64,000 nt of DNA from NCBI RefSeq assembly GCF_009856295.1, contig NZ_WMEU01000005.1:124001-188000 (forward strand), written 5' to 3'. Made by a program: the position numbers and the translations under genes. Below, piece by piece: positions 8,497 to 17,279 of this stretch. Within the stretch, counting starts at the first letter, position 1. Each line of letters starts with the position of its first letter. The notes under the pieces were generated by a model, which was given only the letters and a program-made list of their open reading frames with translations, was not told the DNA's origin and did not search any database. This DNA is from Pontibacillus yanchengensis (GTDB taxonomy: Bacteria > Bacillota > Bacilli > Bacillales > BH030062).

Positions 8497-9246
8497 ATGC
8501 AGCCGCAGTCTTATTTATCCTACGAAGAAATACTTCAAAAGATTGAGCTACTCAACGCTCAATATGAAATAAATGACGAATATTTTTCTAGTATTGTGGA
8601 CCAACTGTTAGCGAGTGATAAAGACGCTAATGAAATTGTGATGGAAGGGTTCCAATTAATGCTAGAACAAGTGAATAGAGAAATGGCCAAGATGGAGAAT
8701 TTCATGGATGTGAAAGCATCCTGTTTTATGGGGTGTGCCTTTTGCTGTTATTTTCCGATCATCATTACTGGAATGGAAGCCAAGACGATGACACGAATTA
8801 TTGAATCATGGCCAGAGGATCGCAAAGAGAAGATTGTCCATCACCTGCAAAACTACTTTGAAAAATATGAAAAAGAAGTAGAGCAGGTGACTTCTCTTGA
8901 CCGCGATGATCCTAAATTCAAGCAAAACTATATTGCATCCCAGGTTCCGTGTCCGATGTTAGATACCGAAACAAATATGTGTATGGCCTATGAGATTCGC
9001 CCAATTCCATGCAGAACTTATGTGAATTATGCAGATCCTCAAGTTTGTGCGGATAATTATATGCCGAAAGAAACCATCAGTTATGAGTTCCTCTATGATT
9101 TTTACATGGGTGCTTTAAATGAAATTATGCAAGAACTCTATGAAAATGGCGAAGAAGCTTTTGTTGAGTATCCTTCAGATATATGGAACTATGACTTCCT
9201 GGCAAATTGGTTAAAAGATTGGGTGAAAGAAGAACAACAAGCGTAA
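8497..9246 (+). CDS. YkgJ family cysteine-cluster protein
   Basis: A 249-residue protein with the zinc/iron-chelating cysteine cluster of the YkgJ (UPF0153) family. The first cluster CFMGCAFCC lies near residues 71-79; the second part has CPMLDTETNMCMAYEIRP at about 150-167, then CRTY and VC. The spacing CxxxCxxCC...C...C...C is typical. The partner metal and reaction are not established for the family. AAGGAGGG lies 8 bases before the ATG. A MOSC-domain gene follows 31 bases downstream on the same strand and the two probably form an operon. Confidence 0.85.
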   Translation: MQPQSYLSYEEILQKIELLNAQYEINDEYFSSIVDQLLASDKDANEIVMEGFQLMLEQVNREMAKMENFMDVKASCFMGCAFCCYFPIIITGMEAKTMTRIIESWPEDRKEKIVHHLQNYFEKYEKEVEQVTSLDRDDPKFKQNYIASQVPCPMLDTETNMCMAYEIRPIPCRTYVNYADPQVCADNYMPKETISYEFLYDFYMGALNEIMQELYENGEEAFVEYPSDIWNYDFLANWLKDWVKEEQQA

Positions 9247-9277
9247 GTTTTATAATGAGAGGAAAGGGAGGAGTTAG

Positions 9278-9940
9278 ATGGAAGATGATTTTCGCATTAT
9301 ATCGATGCATGTGGGTAGGCCCGAAAATGTTGTACGAAATGGCGAAGAGCTCTACACAAGTTTTCTTAAGACACCTACGACAGATCAAATTGCTCTCTCC
9401 TCTCAAGGCTTAGAAGGCGATGGCCAAGCTGTAACCAAGTTCCATGGTGGGGTTGAAAAAGCTGTCTGCGTGTATCCTTATCAGCACTATGCATATTGGG
9501 AACAGCACCTCGACAAAAAAATGGAATTCCCTTCGTTTGGAGAGAACCTTACTGTAGATGGTCTCCACGAAGAGAACGTTTTTATAGGAGATGTGTTCCA
9601 GTGGGGAAATGCTAAACTTCAAGTAGTGCAACCTCGTAAACCATGTGAGCGTATCGCGTTTGTTCATCAAGTCAAAAATCTTACGAAAAAGGTTGTCCAA
9701 ACAGGATACACGGGTTTCTATATGAGCGTGCTGGAGGAAGGAGAGGTTTCGGCTAACGATCGCTTTGATCGAATCCAAACAGACCCCAATGCTGTTTCTG
9801 TAGCATATGTGAATCAGATTAAACTGAAAGACCGACACAATATTGATGGAATACGCAACATTCTTCAAGTAGATGGTTTAGCGGATGAACTACGGCGAGG
9901 ATTGCAGGAAAGATTGGACAAATTAGAAGAAAAAATATAA
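9278..9940 (+). CDS. MOSC domain protein, YiiM type
   Basis: A 220-residue protein with an N-terminal MOSC domain and a C-terminal 3-alpha domain, as in E. coli YiiM. Visible motifs are GLEGDGQAVTKFHGGVEKAVCVYP (read in two parts), FGENLTVDG, IGDVFQWGNAKLQV and QPRKPCERI, which contains the conserved Cys that would ligate molybdenum. YiiM-type enzymes reduce N-hydroxylated compounds; that role is inferred by family. GGGAGGAG lies just before the ATG. Second gene of the pair with the YkgJ-type gene. Confidence 0.85.
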   Translation: MEDDFRIISMHVGRPENVVRNGEELYTSFLKTPTTDQIALSSQGLEGDGQAVTKFHGGVEKAVCVYPYQHYAYWEQHLDKKMEFPSFGENLTVDGLHEENVFIGDVFQWGNAKLQVVQPRKPCERIAFVHQVKNLTKKVVQTGYTGFYMSVLEEGEVSANDRFDRIQTDPNAVSVAYVNQIKLKDRHNIDGIRNILQVDGLADELRRGLQERLDKLEEKI

Positions 9941-9954
9941 CAAGTGTTTTACAT

Positions 9955-9992
9955 GAAGGGTCTTTGTTGTAACAAAAGGGCCTTCTTTTTTT
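9955..9992 (+). terminator. Terminator after the YkgJ-MOSC pair
   Basis: GAAGG/CCTTC outer stem and TTTGTT/AACAAA inner stem, then a run of seven T. Confidence 0.8.
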
Positions 9993-10225
9993 ATGCGTCA
10001 ATAGGCAATCATAAGAAATACTTAGAGTTTGAGGATAAAATAACCAATACTGTATAAATTGTGTGAACCTCTTAAAATTCACATATCTCAATAGTTTACA
10101 CTATATAACGAAAAGGAATACTTTTTTTGATAGATTGTGTGGAAATATATCCCGTGATTGTTACAAAAAAATAGATGCTATGATGAGGTTGTCCCAAAAA
10201 ACTACAACACGGGAGGAGATTCAAC

Positions 10226-10996
10226 TTGTTTAAGAAAATTACAATCACATCTGCATTAGCAGCAAGCGTCATCGTTGGAGGCGTAGCTCAAACAGAGGCT
10301 AGCGCTCAATCTAACCAACAAGCAAAAAATATTCAGGTGTACTCAGAGCAATCTCTACAGTCATTTGATAGAGAGGATATCCAAAATTGGTTTTCTCAGC
10401 ATCTATCAGACTATCAAGTAAAATGGGGCGAACAGCAATCAACACAGGAGAAACCTGAGCAAAATACAGAACAGCAGCCAACTCAAGAGCAGCCTGAACA
10501 AAATACAGAACAACAAGCTGAGCCTAAGGAGCAGCAAGAAGCAGCTCCAAGCCAATCATCTCAGCAACAAGAACAAGCACAAACAGAGCAGCAAAATACA
10601 GAGCAACAAGCGTCAACACTAAGTCAATATGAACAAAAGGTAGTGGAACTGACAAACGAAGAGCGTACAGCTCAAGGTCTAGAGCCACTAAAAATAGACA
10701 AGCAACTTAGCGATGTGGCAGAGAAGAAATCAGAAGACATGGCTCAAAACAACTACTTCTCTCACAACAGCCCAACGTATGGTTCTCCGTTTGATATGAT
10801 GAATCAATTTGGCGTGGATTACCGTACAGCAGGTGAAAATATTGCTAAAGGTCAACCTACACCACAAGAAGTAGTAGATGCTTGGATGAACAGTGAAGGC
10901 CACCGCAAGAACATTATGAATTCAGATTTCACTCATATTGGAGTAGGTTTTGTAGAAGACGGTAATCTATGGACTCAACAATTTATTGGTAAATAA
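10226..10996 (+). CDS. Secreted CAP (SCP/PR1) domain protein, YkwD-like
   Basis: A 256-residue exported protein. Signal peptide to about residue 27 (MFKKITITSALAASVIVGG ending in ASA). A Gln/Glu-rich linker (about 75-130) contains imperfect repeats of QEQPEQNTEQQ. The CAP domain starts near residue 135 (VVELTNEERTAQGLEPL) and has SHNSPTYGSPFDMM, AGENIAKG, VVDAWMNSEGHRKNIM and HIGVGF. Start is TTG at 10226 with GGGAGGAG six bases before it. A weak extended -10 (TGCTATGAT near 10171-10179) lies upstream. CAP proteins of this type are secreted or wall-associated; the biochemical role is unsettled. Confidence 0.88.
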   Translation: MFKKITITSALAASVIVGGVAQTEASAQSNQQAKNIQVYSEQSLQSFDREDIQNWFSQHLSDYQVKWGEQQSTQEKPEQNTEQQPTQEQPEQNTEQQAEPKEQQEAAPSQSSQQQEQAQTEQQNTEQQASTLSQYEQKVVELTNEERTAQGLEPLKIDKQLSDVAEKKSEDMAQNNYFSHNSPTYGSPFDMMNQFGVDYRTAGENIAKGQPTPQEVVDAWMNSEGHRKNIMNSDFTHIGVGFVEDGNLWTQQFIGK

Positions 10997-11028
10997 CAAT
11001 TATTAATCCCCTTATAACGTTAATTGTA

Positions 11029-11057
11029 GCGCATGGATGTATTCCATGCGCTTTTTT
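11029..11057 (+). terminator. Terminator of the CAP gene
   Basis: Perfect 9-bp stem GCGCATGGA/TCCATGCGC with T run. Confidence 0.9.
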
Positions 11058-11062
11058 CGTCC

Positions 11063-11330
11063 AGGAAACTATAAACGGGTTAAGTTTGTGGATAACTTTG
11101 ATAAGGTGATGTGGCCACGTCCAGCTGCAGCACCCAGCGACAAACAAACTTCCTGCACCTCCTTGCGATAAGTCAACATCGAACGCTTGAGCTCTTCGTG
11201 TTTCCTTTATCTCATACAGAATCAGGTAAAGTTCGATTAAAATAGCTACATCACGTAGCAACATCGAACCAACCTACGTCGTGTAGGCCACAGCATATAC
11301 GTCTCAAATCGGGCGCTTACGCTCTTGTTC
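11063..11330 (+). repeat. Family A intergenic repeat, copy 2
   Basis: Complete element with leader AGGAAACTATAAACGGGTT (same subtype as 23880). Central hairpin GCTAC..GTAGC; second hairpin CCTACGTCGTGTAGG. Right end is GGGCGCTTACGCTCTTGTTC. Confidence 0.88.
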
Positions 11331-11413
11331 CGTTTGTTGAGGTGCAGTCAGGTTAAATTTTGTGATGCGCAATATTCTCTAAACCATTAAATTACGAAAT
11401 CTTTAGAGTAAAC

Positions 11414-11444
11414 TAAAAAAGCTCTCAGACCAAATCTGAGAGCT
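11414..11444 (-). terminator. Terminator of cdsA
   Basis: Perfect 10-bp stem AGCTCTCAGA/TCTGAGAGCT, loop CCAAA, T run on minus. Confidence 0.9.
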
Positions 11445-11454
11445 CTTGCATTAT

Positions 11455-12231
11455 TTATAATACGCCTATTAACTTCAATCCTAAGAATACGAATATCCAA
11501 CTGTCTAGTCGATCGAGTACACCACCATGACCAGGAAAGATATTACCTGAGTCTTTCACGCCATAATGGCGCTTTAAGCCTGATTCAACCAAATCACCAA
11601 CTTGCCCAGCTATAGAGACCACAAGGGTGATTACTAATGTGTGAATGTAGCTTTGGTAAGCATCCAGTATGCTGTGAAGAGCAAAGCCAATGACTAGCGC
11701 TGTAATGATTCCCCCAGTAGCCCCTTCAATTGTTTTGTTAGGGCTGATAGCTGCAGCTAACTTGTGTTTACCGAATTTTTTTCCGATGAAATAAGCACCG
11801 GAATCCGTTGACCAAATCGTAAGAAGCACGACGAATGTCCAGATAACACCTTTTTCAATTCTAGCCTCTGCTAATGATTCAAATCCAAAGCCCAAATAAA
11901 GAACTCCGATTAAGACAGTACCTGCTTTTTCAATCGAGAATCCTTTGTTAAAAACTGTTGTGGTAATAAAGAAGATAACAAGGGCTAATAAAACTCTGAT
12001 TTGGAATTGGGACGTCCCACCAAATAAGAGGGGAGAAAATAGTAAGATTACTCCTAGGGAGCCTACAAACCACTTCGTTCCGAACATCCTTATTTTGATT
12101 ATGGTAGAGAATTCATAAAAAGCTATAAGAGCAAGTGCTAACGTTAAATAGGTAAACACATGCCCGCCTATAGTAAAGGGAATTAAGAATAGAATCGCTA
12201 ACAAAACTCCCATTAAGATACGTTGTTTCAT
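11455..12231 (-). CDS. cdsA: Phosphatidate cytidylyltransferase
   Basis: A 258-residue membrane enzyme making CDP-diacylglycerol from CTP and phosphatidic acid. About seven transmembrane segments. The family signature is present near the C-terminus: SGLKRHYGVKDSGNIFPGHG followed by GVLDRLDS, with the catalytic KD and DR-x-D residues; STDSGAYFIGKKFGKHKLA precedes it. The ATG at 12229-12231 is chosen because AAGGAAGTG lies just before it and would be inside a longer reading. Unusually, it stands alone: in most Bacillaceae cdsA follows uppS in the frr-uppS-cdsA-dxr-rseP operon, so this may be a second copy. Confidence 0.88.
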   Translation of the reverse strand: MKQRILMGVLLAILFLIPFTIGGHVFTYLTLALALIAFYEFSTIIKIRMFGTKWFVGSLGVILLFSPLLFGGTSQFQIRVLLALVIFFITTTVFNKGFSIEKAGTVLIGVLYLGFGFESLAEARIEKGVIWTFVVLLTIWSTDSGAYFIGKKFGKHKLAAAISPNKTIEGATGGIITALVIGFALHSILDAYQSYIHTLVITLVVSIAGQVGDLVESGLKRHYGVKDSGNIFPGHGGVLDRLDSWIFVFLGLKLIGVL

Positions 12232-12473
12232 TATTACACTTCCTTGCATTTTCTACTTTTTTTTGTGAAAGAGCTAGTAAACAGTTTTAGGTTTTTAATC
12301 ATGTACTTATACATAGAAACGTTTTGTAAATACTGCTTTACTAAGCCTACCATATGAATCGAAGGAATAGAAAATGAATTTTAATATAATTTTTACAAAA
12401 TCATGGTGGATTGTTTGAAGATACTATATGGAAGGTAGAGAAATACTAGGGTCTTTCGAAAAAGGAAGGATGG

Positions 12474-12992
12474 ATGACAATGAATAAGGTAATAGAAGTT
12501 ATTGAAGGTGACATAACAACAGTGCAAGTAGATGCTATTGTGAATGCTGCCAATGAACAACTGGCAGGTGGTGGTGGGGTTGATGGAGCTATTCATAGAG
12601 CTGGTGGTCCTACCATCATGGCAGAATGTCGAGAGATTGGATCTTGTCCAACTGGTCAAGCTGTTATGACAAACGGTGGAAAGCTCCCAGCTGATAAAGT
12701 GATTCATACGGTTGGGCCAGTTTGGAGCGGAGGCAACCAAAAGGAAGCAGAGCTTTTAGCAAGTTGTTATCGAAACTCCCTTATACTAGCTGAGGAGTAT
12801 CAGTTGAAACGTATAGCTTTTCCGAATATAAGCACAGGTGTATATGGATATCCTAAGAAAGAGGCTGCACGAATAGCTGTTCAAACAGTAGAAGACACAC
12901 TAAGAAACCTCGATTATGTAGAAGAGGTGGTTTTTGTATGCTTTGATGAGGAAAATGAAAGCATATATAAAGAATCGTTAGGTCATAACTAA
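12474..12992 (+). CDS. Macro-domain protein, O-acetyl-ADP-ribose deacetylase type
   Basis: A 172-residue single macro domain of the YmdB/MacroD group. IEGDITTVQVDAIVNAAN (about 10-27), GGGGVDGAIHRAGG (about 33-46), TGQAVMTNGGKLPADKVIHT and FPNISTGVYGYP (about 118-130) form the ADP-ribose pocket. It would remove O-acetyl groups from ADP-ribose or ADP-ribose from proteins. AAAGGAAGG at 12461-12469 serves either the ATG at 12474 or the one at 12480; the second has the better spacing. Followed about 100 bases later by the guanine deaminase gene. Confidence 0.9.
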   Translation: MTMNKVIEVIEGDITTVQVDAIVNAANEQLAGGGGVDGAIHRAGGPTIMAECREIGSCPTGQAVMTNGGKLPADKVIHTVGPVWSGGNQKEAELLASCYRNSLILAEEYQLKRIAFPNISTGVYGYPKKEAARIAVQTVEDTLRNLDYVEEVVFVCFDEENESIYKESLGHN

Positions 12993-13088
12993 GTAGGTTA
13001 GAATATAGCCTTATGTGTGGTTTTTTTCTTCCATGTATAGGGTAATTCATTACTAGAGGAACTGATTGAGTAAGTAGGAGGAAACAGG

Positions 13089-13556
13089 ATGAATTATGTA
13101 GAACATGCTTTGGAATTAGCCGTCGAAAATGTAAAGGAAGGAGGACACCCTTTCGGAGCAGTCCTTGTACAAGGGGATAAAGTTATAGCCGAAGGAGTGA
13201 ACCAACTTCACCATAGGTTCGATGTGACTGCCCATGCTGAATTAGAAGTAATTCGAAAAGCGCAAGAGAGCTTACAAACGCAGGATCTAAGTGATTGTAC
13301 CATGTATGCGAGTGGTGAGCCTTGCCCGATGTGTCTTACAGCCATGTACTTTGCGGGAATTAAAACAGTCTACTATTCTCAATCCATTAACGAAGCGGAA
13401 GAAGCCGGGCTAGGCATGGCCAAAACAGTGTATATGGATTTGGCTAAACCAAATGAACAGCGTGAAATCAATATGATCCATACTCCTTTTGAAAGTACAA
13501 ACGAAGATCCAATGGAACTATACAAGCAACAGAATGAATCCACTTCTCATTCATAG
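13089..13556 (+). CDS. guaD: Nucleoside/guanine deaminase
   Basis: A 155-residue cytidine deaminase-fold enzyme, the size of B. subtilis GuaD (156 aa). Zinc site: HAE (His-Ala-Glu near residue 53) and PCPMC (near 83-87). GGHPFGAVLVQGDKVIAEGVN is the substrate-loop region. The tail with MELYKQQ is acidic and flexible, as in GuaD. It probably converts guanine to xanthine in purine salvage; the related tRNA adenosine deaminase TadA is less likely on these motifs. TAGGAGGA precedes the ATG. Confidence 0.82.
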   Translation: MNYVEHALELAVENVKEGGHPFGAVLVQGDKVIAEGVNQLHHRFDVTAHAELEVIRKAQESLQTQDLSDCTMYASGEPCPMCLTAMYFAGIKTVYYSQSINEAEEAGLGMAKTVYMDLAKPNEQREINMIHTPFESTNEDPMELYKQQNESTSHS

Positions 13557-13679
13557 TAGTGTATAAGGTGCTTTAGTGCTTTACTTGACAAACTATCTTT
13601 ACCAATATACTCTATAGGTTGAATTGAGAAAAGCATAAGCTGTTTCACGCAAATGACTAGAAGCAAGCTCCATTCCCTT

Positions 13680-13709
13680 CAAGGGTGAGCATGGCCCTTG
13701 TGATTTTTT
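13680..13709 (+). terminator. Terminator or attenuator hairpin upstream of the PTS EIIA gene
   Basis: CAAGGG/CCCTTG stem, then TGATTTTTTA. It lies 120 bases after guaD and 36 bases before the EIIA start, so it could end guaD or attenuate EIIA. Confidence 0.6.
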
Positions 13710-13745
13710 AATAAGGAACGATTACAACAAAAAAGGGTGATAAAT

Positions 13746-14243
13746 ATGTTCAAAAAACTATTTGGTAAGAAAGAAGAAAGCAAAGAAGCAACTTTAGTCG
13801 CACCATTAGATGGAAAGATTGTACAACTAGAAGAAGTCCCAGACCCTGTATTCTCTCAAAAAATGATGGGTGAAGGCATTGCGATTGAACCAGCAAACGG
13901 TGAGGTTGTAAGCCCTGTTGAGGGAGAAATCGTTCAGGTATTCCCTACAAAACATGCGGTAGGTATTCAAACTAAATCTGGAATTGAGTTACTTGTTCAT
14001 ATCGGCCTTGAGACAGTTAGTATGGATGGAGAAGGATTCGAAGCTCATGTGAAGCAAGGCGATAAAGTAAGTTCTGGAGATAAACTTATCACATTTGATG
14101 TTGATTTAGTTAATGAAAAAGCAAAAAGCTCAATTACTCCAGTTATCATCACGAACAGTGACTCTATTGAAAATCTAGAAACATTAAATACAGGTGAAGC
14201 GGTTAAAGGCGAAACAGAATTGCTTCATGTTCAAATGAAATAA
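13746..14243 (+). CDS. PTS glucose-type EIIA protein
   Basis: A 165-residue stand-alone IIA-Glc domain of the phosphoenolpyruvate:sugar phosphotransferase system. Phosphorylated His85 lies in LLVHIGLETV; the second active-site His70 is in KHAVGI; the typical LDGKIVQLEEVPDPVFSQ and MMGEGIAIEP segments are near residues 21-50. It would accept phosphate from HPr and pass it to a sugar-specific IIB or IIBC partner. No permease is adjacent, so it probably serves IIA-less transporters elsewhere. Start at the ATG at 13746, with AAAAGGGTGA at 13731-13740. The fructokinase gene downstream has its own leader. Confidence 0.9.
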   Translation: MFKKLFGKKEESKEATLVAPLDGKIVQLEEVPDPVFSQKMMGEGIAIEPANGEVVSPVEGEIVQVFPTKHAVGIQTKSGIELLVHIGLETVSMDGEGFEAHVKQGDKVSSGDKLITFDVDLVNEKAKSSITPVIITNSDSIENLETLNTGEAVKGETELLHVQMK

Positions 14244-14260
14244 ATGGTTGGGTGTTATGA

Positions 14261-14292
14261 AAGAGCTTGGATTTGTCCGAGCTCTTTTTTTG
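14261..14292 (+). terminator. Terminator of the EIIA gene
   Basis: AAGAGCTTGGA/TCCGAGCTCTT stem (one G-U pair), then seven T. Confidence 0.9.
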
Positions 14293-14410
14293 TGGGTGAT
14301 TATTCGATGATTGTCCAGTTATGGTTATGAGTTGGATTCGAGCTAATCTGGAAAAGAGGAATGTTTTCTTTTGAGCAGTACGAGGTGAGTTTTACTCTTT
14401 AAATTGTAAC

Positions 14411-14483
14411 TATGCTCTGTGGGGGGCGTTATGCTCTCTTCCAATTCATATATGCTCTGTTCGGATAGCGTTATGCTCTCTCA
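14411..14483 (+). repeat. Intergenic tract with four ATGCTCT words at about 20-base spacing
   Basis: ATGCTCT occurs at 14412, 14431, 14452 and 14473. Alternate words read TATGCTCTGT and GCGTTATGCTCTCT, so the tract is also two about 40-base units. It lies in the 300-base gap between EIIA and fructokinase. I see no ORF in it. Confidence 0.75.
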
Positions 14484-14587
14484 CAAAATTCACAAACTAT
14501 CCCTACATTCTTTTTCACAGGACAAGACGGTATTGTCGATTTTCGATATAATGTAAGTAACTTAAAATGAGATTGGTGGGAGTTTTC

Positions 14588-15535
14588 ATGAGAAAAGGAA
14601 TTATAAGCCTAGGTGAAGCATTAATTGATTTTATTCCAATGACAGCTGAGAATATTCATTATCAAAAAAGTCCTGGTGGTGCTCCGGCGAATGTGGCAGT
14701 TGGTGCTGCTAGACTTGGTTCAAAGGTAACGTTTCTTGGGAAAGTCGGGGATGATTCCCTTGGTCGTTTCTTAAAGGAAACCTTGACTAGTTATGGGGTT
14801 TCGACAGAAGGAATGATTTTTTCAAAAGAGGCGCGTACCAATATTGTCATGGTTACCCTATCAGAAAATGGCGAACGGAATTTTGAGTTTTTCATTAATC
14901 CTAGTGCTGATCAGATGCTGGAACAAAAGGAACTAAACAAAGCGCTATTTGAGGATCACAAAATCTTGCATTTTGGGTCGATTTCAATGATACAAGAGCC
15001 TGTTAAACAAGCTACAAAATTTGCGGTTGAATTGGCAAGAGAGAAGGGTATGATTGTATCCTTTGATCCCAATTTACGTCCAGCGCTTTGGCCTTCTCAG
15101 GAGCAAGCAAAACAAACGATTATCTCCATGCTTAATCAAGTGGATCTATTAAAAATATCAGAGGAAGAGCTAGAGTTTATTACAGGAGAATCTAATATAG
15201 AAGCAGGTATTGAGAAGATGGGTGATTATCAAGTTCCATTAATGTTAGTTACATTTGGTGGAGAAGGAAGCTATGTTGTTAAAAATGGTGAATATGTTCA
15301 GGTGCCAGCTATGAAAGTGGATGCAATTGACACGACAGGAGCAGGAGATGCTTATGTGTCTGGAATCTTACATAGTCTGAATGAGACAGACAAGACACTA
15401 GAAGAGTTAACACTTGAGCAAGTAAAGCAAATGGCAGAATTCGCTAGTGTATCAGGTGGACTTGCAGCCTCCAATAAAGGTGCTATGACAGCGCTACCTA
15501 CTTCTGAACAAGTGAAAGATTATTTGAGCAAGTAA
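14588..15535 (+). CDS. Fructokinase, PfkB family
   Basis: A 315-residue ribokinase-fold sugar kinase. N-terminal GEALIDFIP, then SPGGAPANVAVGAARLG (about 30-46) and GDDSLGRFL. The C-terminal DTTGAGDAYVSG carries the anion hole and catalytic Asp254. Best match by wording is ScrK-type fructokinase, phosphorylating free fructose; 2-keto-3-deoxygluconate kinase is the main alternative. The ATG at 14588 is used because GGTGGGAG at 14575-14582 is well spaced from it. A TATAAT near 14547 may be the -10. The TCGATTTTCGA inverted repeat just upstream of it could be an operator. Confidence 0.85.
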   Translation: MRKGIISLGEALIDFIPMTAENIHYQKSPGGAPANVAVGAARLGSKVTFLGKVGDDSLGRFLKETLTSYGVSTEGMIFSKEARTNIVMVTLSENGERNFEFFINPSADQMLEQKELNKALFEDHKILHFGSISMIQEPVKQATKFAVELAREKGMIVSFDPNLRPALWPSQEQAKQTIISMLNQVDLLKISEEELEFITGESNIEAGIEKMGDYQVPLMLVTFGGEGSYVVKNGEYVQVPAMKVDAIDTTGAGDAYVSGILHSLNETDKTLEELTLEQVKQMAEFASVSGGLAASNKGAMTALPTSEQVKDYLSK

Positions 15536-15556
15536 TTCCAATGTATCAACCTAATA

Positions 15557-15590
15557 AATCCTAGCCTACATAGTGGGCTAGGATTTTACT
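15557..15590 (+). terminator. Terminator of the fructokinase gene
   Basis: Perfect 10-bp stem AATCCTAGCC/GGCTAGGATT with 9-base loop and TTTTA. Confidence 0.85.
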
Positions 15591-15604
15591 CTTAGTCTGA
15601 GGTG

Positions 15605-15714
15605 GTGAAGTTCGATTAACATCGCTGCATCATATCACGCAGCAACATCGAACCAACCCACGTCGTGTGGGCCGAGCACATACGTCGCTAAACGGACGCC
15701 CTGAGCTTTTGTTC
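15605..15714 (+). repeat. Family A intergenic repeat, copy 3 (left module missing)
   Basis: Starts at the central module GAAGTTCGATTAA. Its hairpin is expanded (GCTGCATCATATCACGCAGC). CCCACGTCGTGTGGG follows and the right end CTGAGCTTTTGTTC touches the glsA stop codon at 15715. No other terminator for glsA is visible. Confidence 0.85.
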
Positions 15715-16647
15715 TTAGATGGAATGACTGAATAAATTTAAGTTTAGGTCAGTAGATAGACGCTCAAGAATTTTTCCGCCTCCTACACTATTTCCTTTTT
15801 CATTAATGGCTGGGCCAACCACTCCGATGCCATAACGACCAGGAACAACACCTACGATGCTTCCACTCACACCACTTTTACAAGGGAATCCCACTTTAAC
15901 AGCAAAGTTCCCTGATTCATTATACATACCAGATGTCATCATAATGGCTTGAAGGGTTTGTAAATGTTTGTGGGAGATAAGTTGCTTATTATGGTTCAAC
16001 AATTTTCCTCCATTTGCTATGAACAACCCTACTCTAGCTAAATCTTCTACAGTGAAGCTAATTGAATTGATTCGAAAGTATAAATCCAATGCTTCTTCTG
16101 GATCTAATGCTACTGCTCCAGTACTACTCATATAGTAAGCTAGGGCACGGTTCCGATCCCCTTTTCGTTTTTCCGCTTGATAGACATTGTTATCATACGA
16201 AATGGTGTCATTATCTGTGATGGATTGTAACAGCGACATAATGCGTTCGAACCGTTCTTGTACATTATCGCCTTTGATTAATGAGCAAATGGCAATGGCT
16301 CCAGCATTCACCATAGGATTATAGGGTCTATGTACATCATTTGATTCTAAGTGACTGATTGTATTAAAAAAATCACCCATTGGTTCCATCCCAACAGTTT
16401 GGAATACTTTTTCTTCTCCCAAGTCCTCTAATGCGACCATGAGGCTTATAATTTTTGATACACTTTGTAAAGAAAAGCTAAGGTCGGTAGATCCAGCTTT
16501 ATAGATTTGATTATCCATATCAATGATGGCAATCCCCAGGTCATTTTGATTCTGGTTATCCAAACATGGTAGATCAGCCATTACTTCTCCTTTTGTCGTA
16601 TAAGGTCTATATTCTGTAATGAGTTCTTTTAAATAAGTATGTTCCAT
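15715..16647 (-). CDS. glsA: Glutaminase
   Basis: A 310-residue serine-type glutaminase (glutamine to glutamate plus ammonia). The Ser-Lys dyad is S62-x-x-K65 in SLQSVSKIISL; other family strings are NPMVNAGAI, MSSTGAVALDPE and GFPCKSGVSGSIVGVVPG. The length is typical of bacterial GlsA/YbgJ. Start at the ATG at 16645-16647, because GGAGGT sits 7 bases before it; a longer reading from 16668 would place that Shine-Dalgarno inside the gene. Family A repeat directly abuts the 3' end. Confidence 0.92.
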   Translation of the reverse strand: MEHTYLKELITEYRPYTTKGEVMADLPCLDNQNQNDLGIAIIDMDNQIYKAGSTDLSFSLQSVSKIISLMVALEDLGEEKVFQTVGMEPMGDFFNTISHLESNDVHRPYNPMVNAGAIAICSLIKGDNVQERFERIMSLLQSITDNDTISYDNNVYQAEKRKGDRNRALAYYMSSTGAVALDPEEALDLYFRINSISFTVEDLARVGLFIANGGKLLNHNKQLISHKHLQTLQAIMMTSGMYNESGNFAVKVGFPCKSGVSGSIVGVVPGRYGIGVVGPAINEKGNSVGGGKILERLSTDLNLNLFSHSI

Positions 16648-16773
16648 ATTTATGACCTCCATTTCCATAGTGGGCTATTCCCAGTCTTAAGTAAGAATCA
16701 AACAATATCACCTGTATAGTGGGCTGTGGTATAATAATTGAAAATGAGCGTTTAGCTGAAGGAGTGGTGCTTG

Positions 16774-17148
16774 ATGGACTTTGCATATCGAATGGCAGAG
16801 GAAAAAATTAAGCAAGCTGAGAAAAACGGAGAATTTAAAGATCTCCCAGGAAAAGGGAAGCCGTTAGACTTTAGTGAAATCAATGCTGTGCCTGAGGATT
16901 TACGGATGAGTTATACCATTTTAAAAAATGCCAATATGATTCCTGAAGAAATGCAAATAAAAAAAGAAATGGTAGATTTAGAAGAGCTTATTTCTCTATG
17001 TGAGCATGAAGAGGATAAGAAGGTTTATCGTAAACAACTAGGAGAAAAGCAAATTCGTTTCCAAACATTAATGGAAAAACGAAAGCTAGGTAGCTCAGGT
17101 GCGTATCGCCAATATCGTGGGAAGATTGATGGGAAAATGGGATTATAA
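16774..17148 (+). CDS. DUF1992 (DnaJC28-type) protein
   Basis: A 124-residue soluble protein with the DUF1992 core: ME-type N-terminus, EEKIKQAEKNGEFKDLPGKG and KPLDFSEINAVPEDLRMSY, then a helical, charged C-terminal half. The domain is named after human DNAJC28 but has no J domain here. Function unknown. Start ATG at 16774 with AAGGAG (16759-16764) upstream, one codon after an in-frame TTG. A moderate hairpin terminator follows at 17155-17206. Confidence 0.82.
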   Translation: MDFAYRMAEEKIKQAEKNGEFKDLPGKGKPLDFSEINAVPEDLRMSYTILKNANMIPEEMQIKKEMVDLEELISLCEHEEDKKVYRKQLGEKQIRFQTLMEKRKLGSSGAYRQYRGKIDGKMGL

Positions 17149-17154
17149 AGAGGA

Positions 17155-17206
17155 AAGCCAACAGATTTCACTTCGTAGGAAGTAGGATTTGTTGGCTTAT
17201 TTGTTT
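17155..17206 (+). terminator. Probable terminator after the DUF1992 gene
   Basis: AAGCCAACA/TGTTGGCTT stem with a long loop, followed by a T-rich stretch. Confidence 0.6.
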
Positions 17207-17218
17207 TCTATGGAATTG

Positions 17219-17270
17219 TACGTCGTGTAGGCCAAAGATTATACATCGCTAACTGGGGGCTTGAGCCATC
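17219..17270 (+). repeat. Family A repeat, right-end fragment
   Basis: Only TACGTCGTGTAGGCC, ATACATCGCTAACTGGGG and CTTGAGCC remain; decayed. It ends 9 bases from the stop codon of the leftward gene at 17280. Confidence 0.7.
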
Positions 17271-17279
17271 TTTATGCAA

